NCBI GenBank assembly: GCA_945902805.1
Contig: CAMDMZ010000015.1
Coordinates: 1 to 64,000 of the forward strand
Origin: Propionivibrio dicarboxylicus
Lineage (GTDB): Bacteria; Pseudomonadota; Gammaproteobacteria; Burkholderiales; Rhodocyclaceae
Direction: 5' to 3'
Length of the DNA stretch: 64,000 nucleotides
The notes below the pieces were generated by a model, which was not told where the DNA came from, did not search any database, and worked only from the letters and a program-made list of their open reading frames with translations. The position numbers were made by a program, and so were the translations under genes. Positions 24,576 through 34,224 of the stretch are shown in pieces (the stretch's first letter is position 1; every line of letters starts with the position of its first letter).

Positions 24576-26651
24576 TTGACCTTGAATTATGTCATGAACT
24601 CGCTCGTAACCAGCCTCTGCGCTACCGCTGTTAGTTTTCTCTCCCGTGAGGAGAATCAGTCCGCACTTTTGTGCCTACGAGCGGCACTGGAACTGGATCC
24701 GACGCATCTCAGCGCTCACAACCTACTGGAAAAGCATCGGCTAGAAGGGAACTTTACCGAGGCCTTTGCCATCTGTGCGGAGATCGATCCGCAAGACGAC
24801 ATATTCCGCTTCTTTGCAAATCATCCGAGTTGCCGCCATCCCATTCGTGATTATCTGGCCGACGGATGGCGTACGCTTGCCGAGCTGATGCAATTGCTGG
24901 AGGCGATCGACCGTCCGCTTCATCGATGTTCAAGCTTCCTCGAGTTCGCCAGCGGGTTTGGTCGATTTAGCCGTCACTTGGCCAGAGTCCTCACTCCGAG
25001 TCGATTGCATGTATCGGATGTTGTGCCGGGTAGCGTCACCTTCATTAAATCGGTCATAGGCGTCGACGGTTTTTATTCCTCGCCCATACCCGAAGCCCTA
25101 AATACACCAAGGTCATATGAAGTTATATTCGTCTTGTCGTTGTTCAGCCATCTCCCAGAATCCACCTGGAGCCGGTGGTTAAAGCGCCTGTATGATGCCT
25201 TGGAACCCAATGGTGTATTGATCATTACAACTCATGGGGAGAAGTGCGCGCGACTTACCGGAGTCACGATTCCCGACCATGGTTTCCTGTTTATGCCGTC
25301 CAGCGAATCGCAAGCCTTGGATGGGCAAGAGTACGGATCCAGCTTCACGTCGTCTCAGTTCGTCCACCAAGCCATTCGGAGTACCCTGGGACTGGTTGAT
25401 GTTCGTGAGTTTCCTGCGCATTTCTGGGGAAATCAGGATGGCTTCGCCATCATAAGGAGCCGCCAGACACCCGATAAGCCTGGCTCTGGATCTAGGGAAG
25501 ATGCGCTTTTCGAATTGGCAAGTCGCATCGTGGATGACTCTCGCTTCAAAGCGTCAGTTTGGCGCCAATGTAGTCGTCGCCTCAACTCTATGGATGTGGC
25601 TTGTCTGAAAACCCTGATTCACAACGAAGATCAGATGCTGCGTCACTCACTCAAGCACTTTGATGCGGCGAACCCATCACTGAGCCAGTATTTCAATGTT
25701 GCACTGCAACAGGATTATGCGGCACAGCAGATATTACGCGCTTTCTTCGACCGCCCGGAGCAAGGGCTCAAAATTCTCGATTTTGCTTGCGGTTTTGGTC
25801 GTCTTCTGCGGTTTCTAACTCTTAGCGTCCCCGCAGAGAATATTTGGGCGGCCGAAATCCAACAAAACGCGGCAAATTTTGTCGCGCGTGAGTACGGGGT
25901 TCATCGGCTTGTTTCAGAATCTGATCCTGCGAAATTCGATCCCGCCTTGAGATTCGATTTCATCTGGGTCGCCTCACTCTTTTCGCATCTCCCTGAATCA
26001 CTTTTCCTCGCGTGGCTTGGCAAACTCTATTCTCTGCTATCCCCCAAAGGGGTGCTCTGTTTCAGCGTGCATGATGAGGCCTTACTAGCGAACGATCAAC
26101 GCTTACCTGAAAGCGGAATCGCGTTTACCCCGCAGAGTGAAAACGCCGATCTTGATGTCGCAAACTACGGAACAACTTACGTCAATGAACGATTTGTCGC
26201 GGAGGCAATCAAGAATGTTGTCGGCGTCAGCCAACGCCTTGTTCGCATTCCACGTGCCCTTGCGAACGAACAAGACATTTATGTCCTACCCCGTTCCGCA
26301 GATTCTGATCTTAGCCGCCTGAATCACTTCCGAAAGGGTCCTTGGGGTTGGGTTGATGAGATCAGCTTCAGTCGCGATGGCAGAATCTACTTGCGGGGTT
26401 GGGCTGGATCACTCGATGATGGCGTGATCGATTCAGTGGTTGTCCGTATCGATGATCGTGTGTCGTCATGCCGCACCGGTTTGGCTCGTGAAGACGTGGC
26501 TCGGGTCCTTGGAGACGTGAGGCTGGCGACAAGCGGCTGGGAATTCTCCGAGACCACTATGCAAGCGGAGGTCTATGTCGAGGTCACTGTGCAGACCACC
26601 CATGGGGAATCAGCTTTGCTTTATACAGGCCCCGTTCGTCTAGCCGTTTGA
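24576..26651 (+). CDS. Tandem-duplicated class I methyltransferase
   Basis: A 691-residue protein made of two homologous methyltransferase halves. Half one (about 115-305) has FLEFASGFGRFSRHLARVL, LFSHLPESTWSRWL and LEPNGVLIITTH; half two (about 405-595) has ILDFACGFGRLLRFL, LFSHLPESLFLAWL and LSPKGVLCFSVH. The matching LFSHLPES blocks show internal duplication. An N-terminal TPR-like helix pair (about 20-65) and a C-terminal beta-rich 90 residues flank them. The start is uncertain: TTG 24576 or ATG 24594, neither with a good ribosome site. It stands alone on the plus strand between two minus operons. The substrate is unknown. Confidence 0.75.
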   Translation: MTLNYVMNSLVTSLCATAVSFLSREENQSALLCLRAALELDPTHLSAHNLLEKHRLEGNFTEAFAICAEIDPQDDIFRFFANHPSCRHPIRDYLADGWRTLAELMQLLEAIDRPLHRCSSFLEFASGFGRFSRHLARVLTPSRLHVSDVVPGSVTFIKSVIGVDGFYSSPIPEALNTPRSYEVIFVLSLFSHLPESTWSRWLKRLYDALEPNGVLIITTHGEKCARLTGVTIPDHGFLFMPSSESQALDGQEYGSSFTSSQFVHQAIRSTLGLVDVREFPAHFWGNQDGFAIIRSRQTPDKPGSGSREDALFELASRIVDDSRFKASVWRQCSRRLNSMDVACLKTLIHNEDQMLRHSLKHFDAANPSLSQYFNVALQQDYAAQQILRAFFDRPEQGLKILDFACGFGRLLRFLTLSVPAENIWAAEIQQNAANFVAREYGVHRLVSESDPAKFDPALRFDFIWVASLFSHLPESLFLAWLGKLYSLLSPKGVLCFSVHDEALLANDQRLPESGIAFTPQSENADLDVANYGTTYVNERFVAEAIKNVVGVSQRLVRIPRALANEQDIYVLPRSADSDLSRLNHFRKGPWGWVDEISFSRDGRIYLRGWAGSLDDGVIDSVVVRIDDRVSSCRTGLAREDVARVLGDVRLATSGWEFSETTMQAEVYVEVTVQTTHGESALLYTGPVRLAV

Positions 26652-26662
26652 GTTTGACGCGG

Positions 26663-27520
26663 TCACAACTTGAGCCAAGACAAGAATAGTGCTTTCCATC
26701 TGGACCGTGCGCGCTGCTCTGTGTCACCCAAGTTCTTCTTCAAGACCTCAACCTCGAGCTTCAGATTCCTGTTTTCCTTATAGGTTCGACTCCACTCAGC
26801 ATATACCGATTGGGAATTGTCGGCCACAAGACTCAAGCTTGGAGCAATTGCCGCCAGGTGTTGTTCCTCTCTCGCGCAGCAAACGACAAAGTACAGTTCG
26901 GCCGGATATATGGCCTGTCCGTCGATCGATAGCGTCTTGGCGCCTTCCGGCTTTGTGTCAATTGGCCAAAGCAGGGACTGGAAACAGGGTCGCTGAGCGA
27001 ACCACTTCTGGGCAGGAAAATAGTTATCGAGCAGGCTTCGTAGTTCGGTCTTATCAAGCTCCTTAACATGGAATTCGTTGCTGTACTCAGCCCGATCGGA
27101 ATACTCGATACGATTCGGCGACGAAATGATGAAGACCCCATTCGCCGAAAGCAGCCTGGCGACTTCCCGAAGAAAGTCTTGATGCTCGGTGATGTGTTCA
27201 ATTGTCTCAAAGGAAACGATTAGATCGTAGCTTGCATCGGGTAGCGGAATGGATGTGCAACTGGCGCACAGGTAAGCCAAGTTAGCCTTGTGATAGCTAT
27301 TTGTGGCGTGATGTATGGCATCCGGTGAAACATCGATGCCGGTGACAGATGCCGCTTTCGTTGCCAACAATGCGCTACCGTAGCCCTCTCCGCATGCGAC
27401 ATCCAAAACACGCAGACCCGAAGCATAGTCTGCGGCAAACAGATATCGATGCCAGTGCTCATAGACCATCTCACCCTCACACGAGGGGAGAAAGCGTTCG
27501 CCAGTAAACTCTAGTGCCAT
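26663..27520 (-). CDS. Class I SAM-dependent methyltransferase
   Basis: A 285-residue methyltransferase. Motif I LRVLDVACGEGYGSALL starts at about residue 36, followed by VTGIDVSPDAI, YDLIVSFETIEHI and LSANGVFIISSPN; the last 45 residues are a charged helix with a basic end. The N-terminal TGERFLPSCEGEMVYEHWHRY is shared with a group of methyltransferases from O-antigen clusters. It overlaps the upstream GtrA gene by 10 nt and ends the minus operon that starts with Wzm at 35010. Sugar O- or N-methylation is the likely job. Confidence 0.85.
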   Translation of the reverse strand: MALEFTGERFLPSCEGEMVYEHWHRYLFAADYASGLRVLDVACGEGYGSALLATKAASVTGIDVSPDAIHHATNSYHKANLAYLCASCTSIPLPDASYDLIVSFETIEHITEHQDFLREVARLLSANGVFIISSPNRIEYSDRAEYSNEFHVKELDKTELRSLLDNYFPAQKWFAQRPCFQSLLWPIDTKPEGAKTLSIDGQAIYPAELYFVVCCAREEQHLAAIAPSLSLVADNSQSVYAEWSRTYKENRNLKLEVEVLKKNLGDTEQRARSRWKALFLSWLKL

Positions 27521-27894
27521 GGGATGGTAAAGAACTTTCTATTGAGTAGGAAACTCACCGGAGTGATCGCTATAGCAACCATTGGGCCTGCCAACCATGG
27601 GGCGATACCCCAATCTAGGCAAAATCGCAGCAACAACCAACCAAGGACCCACGACGGAACGTAGACCAAAGGGTAGATCAAGAGCCCCTTACCGTCCAAA
27701 GATGCCTGAAAGGCATAACGTCCATTGATCCACCAGGCGAGGGCAATTCCAACCAGATACACGAGAGAGAAACTGGCGGTTGCCGAAATACCGACGAACA
27801 ACAGCAGCCAATAAAGTGCCGTCGTCAACCCGGTATTCGCTATTCCTGCCATAAGAAATCGCCCAAACTCAGTGCTCACCAATCTCCTGATCAT
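27511..27894 (-). CDS. GtrA family membrane protein (second copy)
   Basis: A 127-residue, four-helix protein with the GtrA pattern (GRFLMAGIANTGLTTALYWLL, LAWWINGRYAF, FLLNRKFFTIPW). A proposed flippase for an undecaprenyl-phosphate sugar. It is distinct in sequence from the copy at 11830 and overlaps its neighbours on both sides (4 and 10 nt), tying it to the WxcM-type fusion and the methyltransferase. Confidence 0.88.
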   Translation of the reverse strand: MIRRLVSTEFGRFLMAGIANTGLTTALYWLLLFVGISATASFSLVYLVGIALAWWINGRYAFQASLDGKGLLIYPLVYVPSWVLGWLLLRFCLDWGIAPWLAGPMVAIAITPVSFLLNRKFFTIPWH

Positions 27895-28886
27895 TGTGAC
27901 GAAGGCTCTTGCCGTGAAACCGTCGTGAGAAATGTCTCGTAGTCACGAATGTAATCTGCGGGTTCATAGTAATGCGAGGCAAAGACAAGCAGAATTGCAT
28001 CTTCTGTGTAACGATACTGCGCACTCCACGTCAACGGTGGCAGATAGAGACCTAGTGTCGGATCATCGAGAACGTAGTCGTGGCGGGTCGTCCCGTCATC
28101 CGTCATCACCTGGCAACTGCCGCGCACACAGAGCAGTAACTGCTTGCACTCATGATGCGCGTGTTCGCCACGGACCTCCCTGTTTGGGACATTCATGACC
28201 ATAAAGTAGCGCATTGGCCTAAACGGCAGCGAGCGTTCAAATTCGCCGACCGTCAGGTCGCCACGCATATCCTTGATCAACGGCAGACGATAAAGATAGG
28301 GATCCCCTGCGGCCAGTGTTTGGGCGATTCCCCGTGGTTCGACCGATCCCTGTCGATCTGAACGGCCAGTATCTGCGTAGCCAATGATTTGGGCTGGGTT
28401 GCCAGCGACAATTGCATTCGGTGGAACAGACCTCGTTACCACGGCCCCAGCGCCCACAAGGGAATTCCTGCCGATCGTGATACCCGGAAGGATCGTCGCG
28501 TTAGCACCTATGGACGCATTTCTTTCAATTCTGGTTTCCATCGGTGTTGTTTGATAGCACTTGCTTCTGGGCATCAAATCGTTGCAGAAGGTGGCATTCG
28601 GGCCAATAAAAACATCATCAGCAACATGGATTCCATCCCACAACTGGACTCCGCATTTCACCGTCACCCGATCCCCCAGAATCACGCTGTTCTCAAGGAA
28701 TACATGGTCGCAGATGTTGCAATCGGTGCCTACACGCGCCCCAGGAAGGATATGAGAGAACGCCCAAACCCGGGTGCCCGGACCGATGGTCGGACTCTCG
28801 CACAAAGCATCGGAATGAATGAACACGCCCTCAATCTCGCGAATGCGCTGCGGGATGTCAATCTCATCTCGTTTCTTATCAGTCAT
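27891..28886 (-). CDS. WxcM-type fusion: acyltransferase plus FdtA-like 3,4-ketoisomerase
   Basis: A 331-residue two-domain protein. Residues about 20-172 are a left-handed beta helix (hexapeptide repeats such as VFIGPNATFCND, ASIGANATILPGITIG, AGNPAQIIGYA), an acetyltransferase fold. Residues about 195-320 are an FdtA/QdtA cupin, with RGEHAHHECKQLLL and LYLPPLTWSAQY. The cupin converts dTDP-4-keto-6-deoxyglucose to the 3-keto sugar and the helix N-acetylates the 3-amino product; the missing middle step is supplied by the DegT aminotransferase two genes upstream. The result would be dTDP-Fuc3NAc or dTDP-Qui3NAc. RmlA and RmlB are not in the window. Confidence 0.88.
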   Translation of the reverse strand: MTDKKRDEIDIPQRIREIEGVFIHSDALCESPTIGPGTRVWAFSHILPGARVGTDCNICDHVFLENSVILGDRVTVKCGVQLWDGIHVADDVFIGPNATFCNDLMPRSKCYQTTPMETRIERNASIGANATILPGITIGRNSLVGAGAVVTRSVPPNAIVAGNPAQIIGYADTGRSDRQGSVEPRGIAQTLAAGDPYLYRLPLIKDMRGDLTVGEFERSLPFRPMRYFMVMNVPNREVRGEHAHHECKQLLLCVRGSCQVMTDDGTTRHDYVLDDPTLGLYLPPLTWSAQYRYTEDAILLVFASHYYEPADYIRDYETFLTTVSRQEPSSQ

Positions 28887-29845
28887 CTCGGCGTCGATCC
28901 TGTGAATTCATGTCGCTCAAGAATCAACGCCAATGGCCGCTGTTTTGTATTTTCATAAGCACGCCACGCATACGAGCCGATTAGCCCTAGACCCGTGGAA
29001 TTCAAGCCGGCGAAGAAGGTCAGTGCGACCATCAATGCAGCATAGCCAGGTACTTCGATGTTGCCGGTAATGCGCGCCACTACCACGAGCACGGCCAATA
29101 GGATGGACAGCGACATCCCGAGCAAACCCAGCCCCAATAGAATGCGGATCGGAAGATCCGAGAAGGAAAACAGGCTATCGGATAAGTAGGCAAGTTTGCG
29201 ACGCAGGCTCCACGCACTTTTCCCGTGCAATCGAGCGCGTCGGTGATAACCGATAATTTGCCGCCGATGACCAAGCCAGAATAGTTGCCCGACCAGCGAG
29301 CTGCGAGCCTCAGGGAGACTGACCAAATGCTGTGCAAAGGTGCTGGTACAGCCAAATACATCGACTCCGCCTGGCGGTATATCGCTATTAATTAGGTGCC
29401 GATAGAGTGACCAAAACAAGCGCGACGGCAGACTTTGCTGCCAATGATCATCCCGACTGTCTCGGCTACCGACAACAACATCGGCCTTCCCCCCTGCCAA
29501 CGTCTTGAAAAATGACTCAATAAGCTCAATCGGCTCCTGCAAATCGGCCGCCATTACTGCCAGATAACTGCCCCGAGCCTGTCGCAATCCTTCTCTGATC
29601 GCGGAAAATGAACCGAAGTTTCGCGCCAGCAGAATTAACTGACTCGCAAACGGGAATCGCGGCAAGTTCTCGCGTAAGTAGGAATAGCTCCCATCGGGAC
29701 TACCGTCAATAACCATGACAAGTTCTAGAGATCCAGCCATTCGCTGTGACACTGCCTCAATCTCAGCCAGTAAGGCCGGCAGCGAGTCCTCGTTCAAGTA
29801 AACGGGTACGATCAGCGAGAATCGGGGCTCGGCAATTTGCATCAC
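28883..29845 (-). CDS. GtrB-like glycosyltransferase family 2 (second copy)
   Basis: A 320-residue GT2 with SLIVPVYLNEDSLPALL, VIDGSPDGSY, AADLQEP and a KSAWSLRRKLAYLSDSLFSFS segment before two C-terminal membrane helices. It ends GSYAWRAYENTKQRP, the GtrB/DPM tail pattern. It should attach a sugar to undecaprenyl phosphate. Placed between the aminotransferase and the WxcM fusion, each with a 4-nt overlap, it very probably uses the 3-acetamido sugar they make. Confidence 0.87.
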   Translation of the reverse strand: MMQIAEPRFSLIVPVYLNEDSLPALLAEIEAVSQRMAGSLELVMVIDGSPDGSYSYLRENLPRFPFASQLILLARNFGSFSAIREGLRQARGSYLAVMAADLQEPIELIESFFKTLAGGKADVVVGSRDSRDDHWQQSLPSRLFWSLYRHLINSDIPPGGVDVFGCTSTFAQHLVSLPEARSSLVGQLFWLGHRRQIIGYHRRARLHGKSAWSLRRKLAYLSDSLFSFSDLPIRILLGLGLLGMSLSILLAVLVVVARITGNIEVPGYAALMVALTFFAGLNSTGLGLIGSYAWRAYENTKQRPLALILERHEFTGSTPR

Positions 29846-31008
29846 CAGTGCCTCAGAAGTGTTTGACTGACGTGCTCAGCCATGTCCAGTCGAAGGTATG
29901 GATGGCACGGCAGAGTAAGTACGGTATTACAGGCCGCCTCTGTATGCGGAAGCGCACCAAGACCCGACCAGGCAGCCAATCCCCAACGCTTTGCTTGGTG
30001 GATAAAGCCAGGCTGTAGATGGTCCGGTATCGGATAGTGTATATCGGTTTGAATCCCTGACTGCGCAAGCTCGGTCCTGATTCGATCACGTTCTGGATGT
30101 TGAACCGGAAAGAGGTGAGCAACGTCATAAGCGTCAGTTGGTCGACGTGGCAGAGATGCTTCGCGGCGAATTTCAATTCGTTCCCGGTAGATGCCGGCGA
30201 CGGTACGTCGTTGCGTAGTGAATTGGGCGAGGCGGGGCAAAAGTGTACGCAAAATGGCCGCCTGGATTTCGTCAAGGCGACTATTCATTCCTCCGGGGTA
30301 GCGGACACTATATTTTGGCTGCCACCCATATTGCCGCAGGCAGTGGGCCTTGTCGGCGATCAGGGGGTCGTTACAGCAGACCGCCCCGGCATCGCCCATG
30401 GCGCCCAAATTCTTTGTCGGATAGAAGCTGAAGCAGGATATGTCGCCCCACGCGCCGGCTTTTTTTCCGTCCCACGCCCCGCCATGTGCCTGGGCCGAAT
30501 CCTCGATGACCGGTATGCCCGCAGATCCACATGCTGCCATCACTGCGGGCATATCGACGATGTTCCCATACAGATGGGTAACGACCAGGGCTTTCGTACG
30601 GTGACTAACGACTGATCCGATCAAGTCTGGATCAAGCAAAAGCGTTTCGGGATCGATATCGATAAAGATTGGCTGCGCACCCAGAGACAGAATGGCTTGG
30701 GTGGTATAGCCACCCGCATTGGCAACGGTGATTACTTCGTCCCCTGGACCGACCTCAAGTACCGTCAGCGCTAGTCGCAACGCGTCGCTGCCGCTGGCCA
30801 CACCGAGGCAGTATCGCACACCGACGAAGTCTGCCCATTCGCTCTCAAACGCTGTCACTTCGCTGCCAAGGATATAGTGGCCGCTTTCAAGTACGCGCAG
30901 CAAAGCCGTGACCAAAGACTCTTCTTCGCCACCGAAGATGGTACGAAGATCGTTCATCTGGACTGAAAAACGTGATTCAGTGAGAGACTTGGTAGACGGC
31001 GTAACCAT
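29842..31008 (-). CDS. DegT/DnrJ/EryC1 sugar aminotransferase (FdtB/QdtB-like)
   Basis: A 388-residue PLP-dependent aminotransferase. PLP-lysine K199 lies in FYPTKNLGAMGDAGAV, the cofactor-contact motif IEDSAQAHGG starts at about 168, and GVASGSDALRLAL at about 69. By neighbours it should aminate C3 of a dTDP-3-keto-6-deoxyhexose. The ATG at 31008 overlaps the upstream gene by 32 nt; ATG 30957 (MNDLRTIFGG) begins where the family normally starts and may be the true one. It completes a three-activity Fuc3NAc/Qui3NAc route with the WxcM fusion. Confidence 0.9.
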   Translation of the reverse strand: MVTPSTKSLTESRFSVQMNDLRTIFGGEEESLVTALLRVLESGHYILGSEVTAFESEWADFVGVRYCLGVASGSDALRLALTVLEVGPGDEVITVANAGGYTTQAILSLGAQPIFIDIDPETLLLDPDLIGSVVSHRTKALVVTHLYGNIVDMPAVMAACGSAGIPVIEDSAQAHGGAWDGKKAGAWGDISCFSFYPTKNLGAMGDAGAVCCNDPLIADKAHCLRQYGWQPKYSVRYPGGMNSRLDEIQAAILRTLLPRLAQFTTQRRTVAGIYRERIEIRREASLPRRPTDAYDVAHLFPVQHPERDRIRTELAQSGIQTDIHYPIPDHLQPGFIHQAKRWGLAAWSGLGALPHTEAACNTVLTLPCHPYLRLDMAEHVSQTLLRHW

Positions 31009-32950
31009 CGTTCTTGAAAGCGGGCTCTAACGGCAAACCGCCAACGACGGAAGTTTCACCGTCGCCTTGGAGCCAAGTGGGTTGCTTCGCACTATACCAT
31101 GCGACTCCCAATTCACGGAGAGTTGCGAGGCGCGCTTCCGGGGTCATGGTTTGAACATGCTGCCATAACTCAGCGCGATCACGGACCAGCGCGCTACTGC
31201 GCGGATGGACGTTAAAGTTGATCCAGAATGGTGGGCACTCACTCATTGCAGACCACTGAAACTGAGGGTCCGCATCAGCGTCTTGGCATACCTCACCAGG
31301 TTCGCGATGGAGCTTTATAAATCGCGCCGCTTCCGCTAAGCCAGCGGGAAGTTTTGCGGTGCCGGCTAGAGCCGTTGGTCCGATTTGGGCCGTCGGACCA
31401 TAGCGTAGCCCGGCCGTGATACCGAGGAACACGACAGCCACTATTACCAACAGGCTTAGCTTCCGGCTTCGATCGAGAGGCTGCGCGCAGTTGGCGAATA
31501 GATAGGGAGCAGTGCTTAGCCACCACATGGGCATCACCCATACCAAGGGGCGATGCTGTAGTTCTTCGGGTGTCCCTGCCCCGCCGCGAGTATCAAGATC
31601 GAGGCCAAGCGCGTAGAGTAGGTAGCCTGATAGCAAGACTGTCATCCATGCCCGTATCGATGGGGGTGCATTCTTCCAAGCGAACACTCCGAGAATGGTC
31701 CAGCCGAGAGTCCCGAGGAGAATGACCATCGGGGCTTCCATTGGGTAGGTATAACCCGAAAGCCAACCCTCCTCTTGCAAGCGAAGTAGCGCTGGCCAAT
31801 AGTCGGCAAGACCACCAGCGCCAAGATGAAGAAGCGGAAGCCCAGGAACTGATGGTCCGCGCGCGACTAGCACCGCTAGGGCGATCATAGCAGCGAGCCA
31901 CTGCCATGCGATCCTTCGTGTGGCGACCAGTACTCCTGCCCACCAGAATGCGAGCAATGGCGCCGCAAGGATAAGAATCTGCGCTTTATAGAACACCAAG
32001 ACTATGACTACCGAGACACCGATGAGGGCTGTCCAGGAGGCGCTACGGGGCGGCGATTTCCAAGTACTCACGCGTAACCAACTCGCGAGAAGCATTGCAC
32101 CCGCGCTACCATACAGAGCGCCCGGAGAAATCATCTGAAGCCAATGCCAACTAAGGAAGGACTGTCCGGATCCAAGCATCGCAGCATCCGGGAAGAATAG
32201 CGTCAGGGGCAGCAGCAAGGACAACTTTGGTGACTCTGGACGGAGTCTTGCCACCCATTCGGAACCGGCGGCTACTAACAACAGCATGCCTGTTGGCCAC
32301 CAATGGGTCAGTGCCAGGTTCAGACCGCCATAACCGTCACTGGCGAGCCATCCAGCAATCCCGTAGCTCAGGTAATGGTATGGCTGTAGCGGCAGGGTCA
32401 CTGAACGGATGTCGTGAACTTGGTTCGTCGCACTTTGACCAAGCATATCGATCAGGCTTCCGTGATAGAACCAATCCTGCCAGATGCTGGGGGTTTCTCC
32501 GTTTGCTAGCGCTGTCATTGCGGTCCATTGGGTGCCTCCCCACGCGGCGACTAGAACGGTGGCGGCAGCGAGTAGCTGAAACAGGCGATACGGTTCCTTC
32601 GAGGCGGAATCTTTAGGTATGGCGCTCGGAATTACTGCTCGTATCAACAAGGCGGTGAGCAGGAAAGTCATGGCTATCGACGGAACACCAATCAGTTCGG
32701 CAATTGCGAGTACGCCGGTCTCAAGGAGCATTGCAAGGGCCCAGCCTCCTGCCCTCGTGGCCATCTGGGTCTTGGCCGCGAGATGGCCCGACCAGTGCCA
32801 GGCCACCAGCAAGGAGAGAGTCAGCTTAAGCGCGACTAAGGGTGGCCAGCCCAATCCAAGATAGGCAATTGCAACCGGACCGTGAAACAGGTAGGTAAGG
32901 TGCGTTGGTCCTAAGTTGATGCGGTAGGGGCTAGAAATTCGCGTACTCAC
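30977..32950 (-). CDS. Polytopic membrane protein, possible GT-C transferase
   Basis: About 657 residues from a GTG whose GTGA overlaps the Wzt stop; an earlier GTG at 32980 would overlap 34 nt. Roughly 11-12 membrane helices occupy residues 20-505, and the last 130 residues are soluble (RAELWQHVQTMTPEARLATL). I recognise no family with certainty. Large loops rich in W, H and D after helix 4 (about 165-200) resemble GT-C enzymes, and it sits beside a GtrA/GtrB pair. The proposed job, transferring the flipped amino sugar in the periplasm, is inferred from position. Confidence 0.6.
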   Translation of the reverse strand: MSTRISSPYRINLGPTHLTYLFHGPVAIAYLGLGWPPLVALKLTLSLLVAWHWSGHLAAKTQMATRAGGWALAMLLETGVLAIAELIGVPSIAMTFLLTALLIRAVIPSAIPKDSASKEPYRLFQLLAAATVLVAAWGGTQWTAMTALANGETPSIWQDWFYHGSLIDMLGQSATNQVHDIRSVTLPLQPYHYLSYGIAGWLASDGYGGLNLALTHWWPTGMLLLVAAGSEWVARLRPESPKLSLLLPLTLFFPDAAMLGSGQSFLSWHWLQMISPGALYGSAGAMLLASWLRVSTWKSPPRSASWTALIGVSVVIVLVFYKAQILILAAPLLAFWWAGVLVATRRIAWQWLAAMIALAVLVARGPSVPGLPLLHLGAGGLADYWPALLRLQEEGWLSGYTYPMEAPMVILLGTLGWTILGVFAWKNAPPSIRAWMTVLLSGYLLYALGLDLDTRGGAGTPEELQHRPLVWVMPMWWLSTAPYLFANCAQPLDRSRKLSLLVIVAVVFLGITAGLRYGPTAQIGPTALAGTAKLPAGLAEAARFIKLHREPGEVCQDADADPQFQWSAMSECPPFWINFNVHPRSSALVRDRAELWQHVQTMTPEARLATLRELGVAWYSAKQPTWLQGDGETSVVGGLPLEPAFKNDGYAVYQVSH

Positions 32951-34146
32951 GAGGGTAGCCAACGGTGCTCGAGGCGACACACACCGAGCTCACGGCTCTG
33001 CCCGGTCACGACGAGATCTCCGGTTAGCTCGTCGAAAAGCCGATACTCCTCAGGATCAAGTGCGTGGCCTTTTATGGTGTATTCACCGGGCAGTACCTTA
33101 AGCGCAGGGAACTCAATGGCGAATGCAAACTCTTGTGAACCTACTTGATCTAGGACATGCGCATCCATTCGTGTGGAGACGCCATAGATTGGCATACCAT
33201 CTTTTCGAACCAGGCCGATGATGACGGTCGGCGGGCGGCCATCGGGTGAAAACGCATGGCCCGAGATGTGCAGATTCTCACCCATTGCCAAGGTCACACC
33301 GGCGCTTGCGGCTTGCCCGTTGAAGGACATATCTAGGAGTGCATATGTGCCAGATGCGATAGCCTGCGCGTGACCTTGTGCTTTGGGCGCGTTATTTGCG
33401 TCATGCCAGGCGAGATAGGCTCGTGTCACGCGATTGGATTCGCCGTAGTCTTGAAGTCGCCCATGGTGAATCCAGGCTGCCTTTCGACACAACTTTTGGA
33501 CATGGAACATGCTATGGGCACACAGGAGCAACGTGCCACCGCTGGAGAGATAGTTTTCCATCCACGAGGTGCATTTCCGCTGGAAGGATTCGTCACCAAC
33601 CGCCATCACTTCGTCCGAAATCAGGATGTCAGGGTGGACTACCGTGGCGACTGCGAAGCCCAATCGCACGACCATTCCCGAGGAATAGTGCTTTAACGGC
33701 TGATCGATATGTTCGCCAATGTCAGCGAAGGATAGGATCTCATCCAATCGGAACTTTGTTTCTTCTTTTGCCATGCCCATCAGGGCCGTTGCGAGATATA
33801 TATTTTGACGTCCGGTGTATTCAGGGTGGAAACCGGCGCCCAGTTCCAATAGCGCACTAATGCGTCCATGTATGTTGATCGTTCCCCTGGTCGGTTTGGC
33901 CACTCCAGCAATGATTTTGAGGAGGGTGGATTTGCCCGCACCATTCGCCCCAATCAGGCCCAACGACTCGCCTTTCCGAACTTCTAAGGTGATGTCGGTC
34001 AGCGCGTCAAACCGTTCGCGATAGGGTTGGTTTCGCAACAATGCGAACAGCGTGCTTATTCTGCCCGACGCGGTGTCGGCTGTCGGATATGACTTACCTA
34101 TCCCGGAAAGCTGAATCAGGATCTGGGCGCTATCGGATTCCGGCAT
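32947..34146 (-). CDS. wzt: O-antigen/surface glycan ABC exporter ATPase with Wzt C-domain
   Basis: A 399-residue ATPase: Walker A GANGAGKST at 66-74, signature HYSSGMVVRLGFA with YSSGM at 154-158, Walker B ILISDEV at 174-180. Residues about 265-395 form the beta-sandwich Wzt_C domain that recognises the finished chain end (GHAFSPDGRPPTVIIGLV, LPGEYTIKGHALD). The C-domain implies that a terminal cap decides export. It pairs with the permease 79 nt upstream in the same operon. Confidence 0.93.
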   Translation of the reverse strand: MPESDSAQILIQLSGIGKSYPTADTASGRISTLFALLRNQPYRERFDALTDITLEVRKGESLGLIGANGAGKSTLLKIIAGVAKPTRGTINIHGRISALLELGAGFHPEYTGRQNIYLATALMGMAKEETKFRLDEILSFADIGEHIDQPLKHYSSGMVVRLGFAVATVVHPDILISDEVMAVGDESFQRKCTSWMENYLSSGGTLLLCAHSMFHVQKLCRKAAWIHHGRLQDYGESNRVTRAYLAWHDANNAPKAQGHAQAIASGTYALLDMSFNGQAASAGVTLAMGENLHISGHAFSPDGRPPTVIIGLVRKDGMPIYGVSTRMDAHVLDQVGSQEFAFAIEFPALKVLPGEYTIKGHALDPEEYRLFDELTGDLVVTGQSRELGVCRLEHRWLPS

Positions 34147-34224
34147 ATATCACAGGGCGCTTTGTGGGGGAAACTGGATAATGGGTAGTTGTTTGCCAGT
34201 AAGGGGGATAGCGGCGGTCACCGC

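Noticed and set aside
28389-28958. 189-codon plus-strand frame opposite the WxcM fusion
   Set aside because: Antisense shadow; the hexapeptide repeats of the minus-strand protein explain the open frame.
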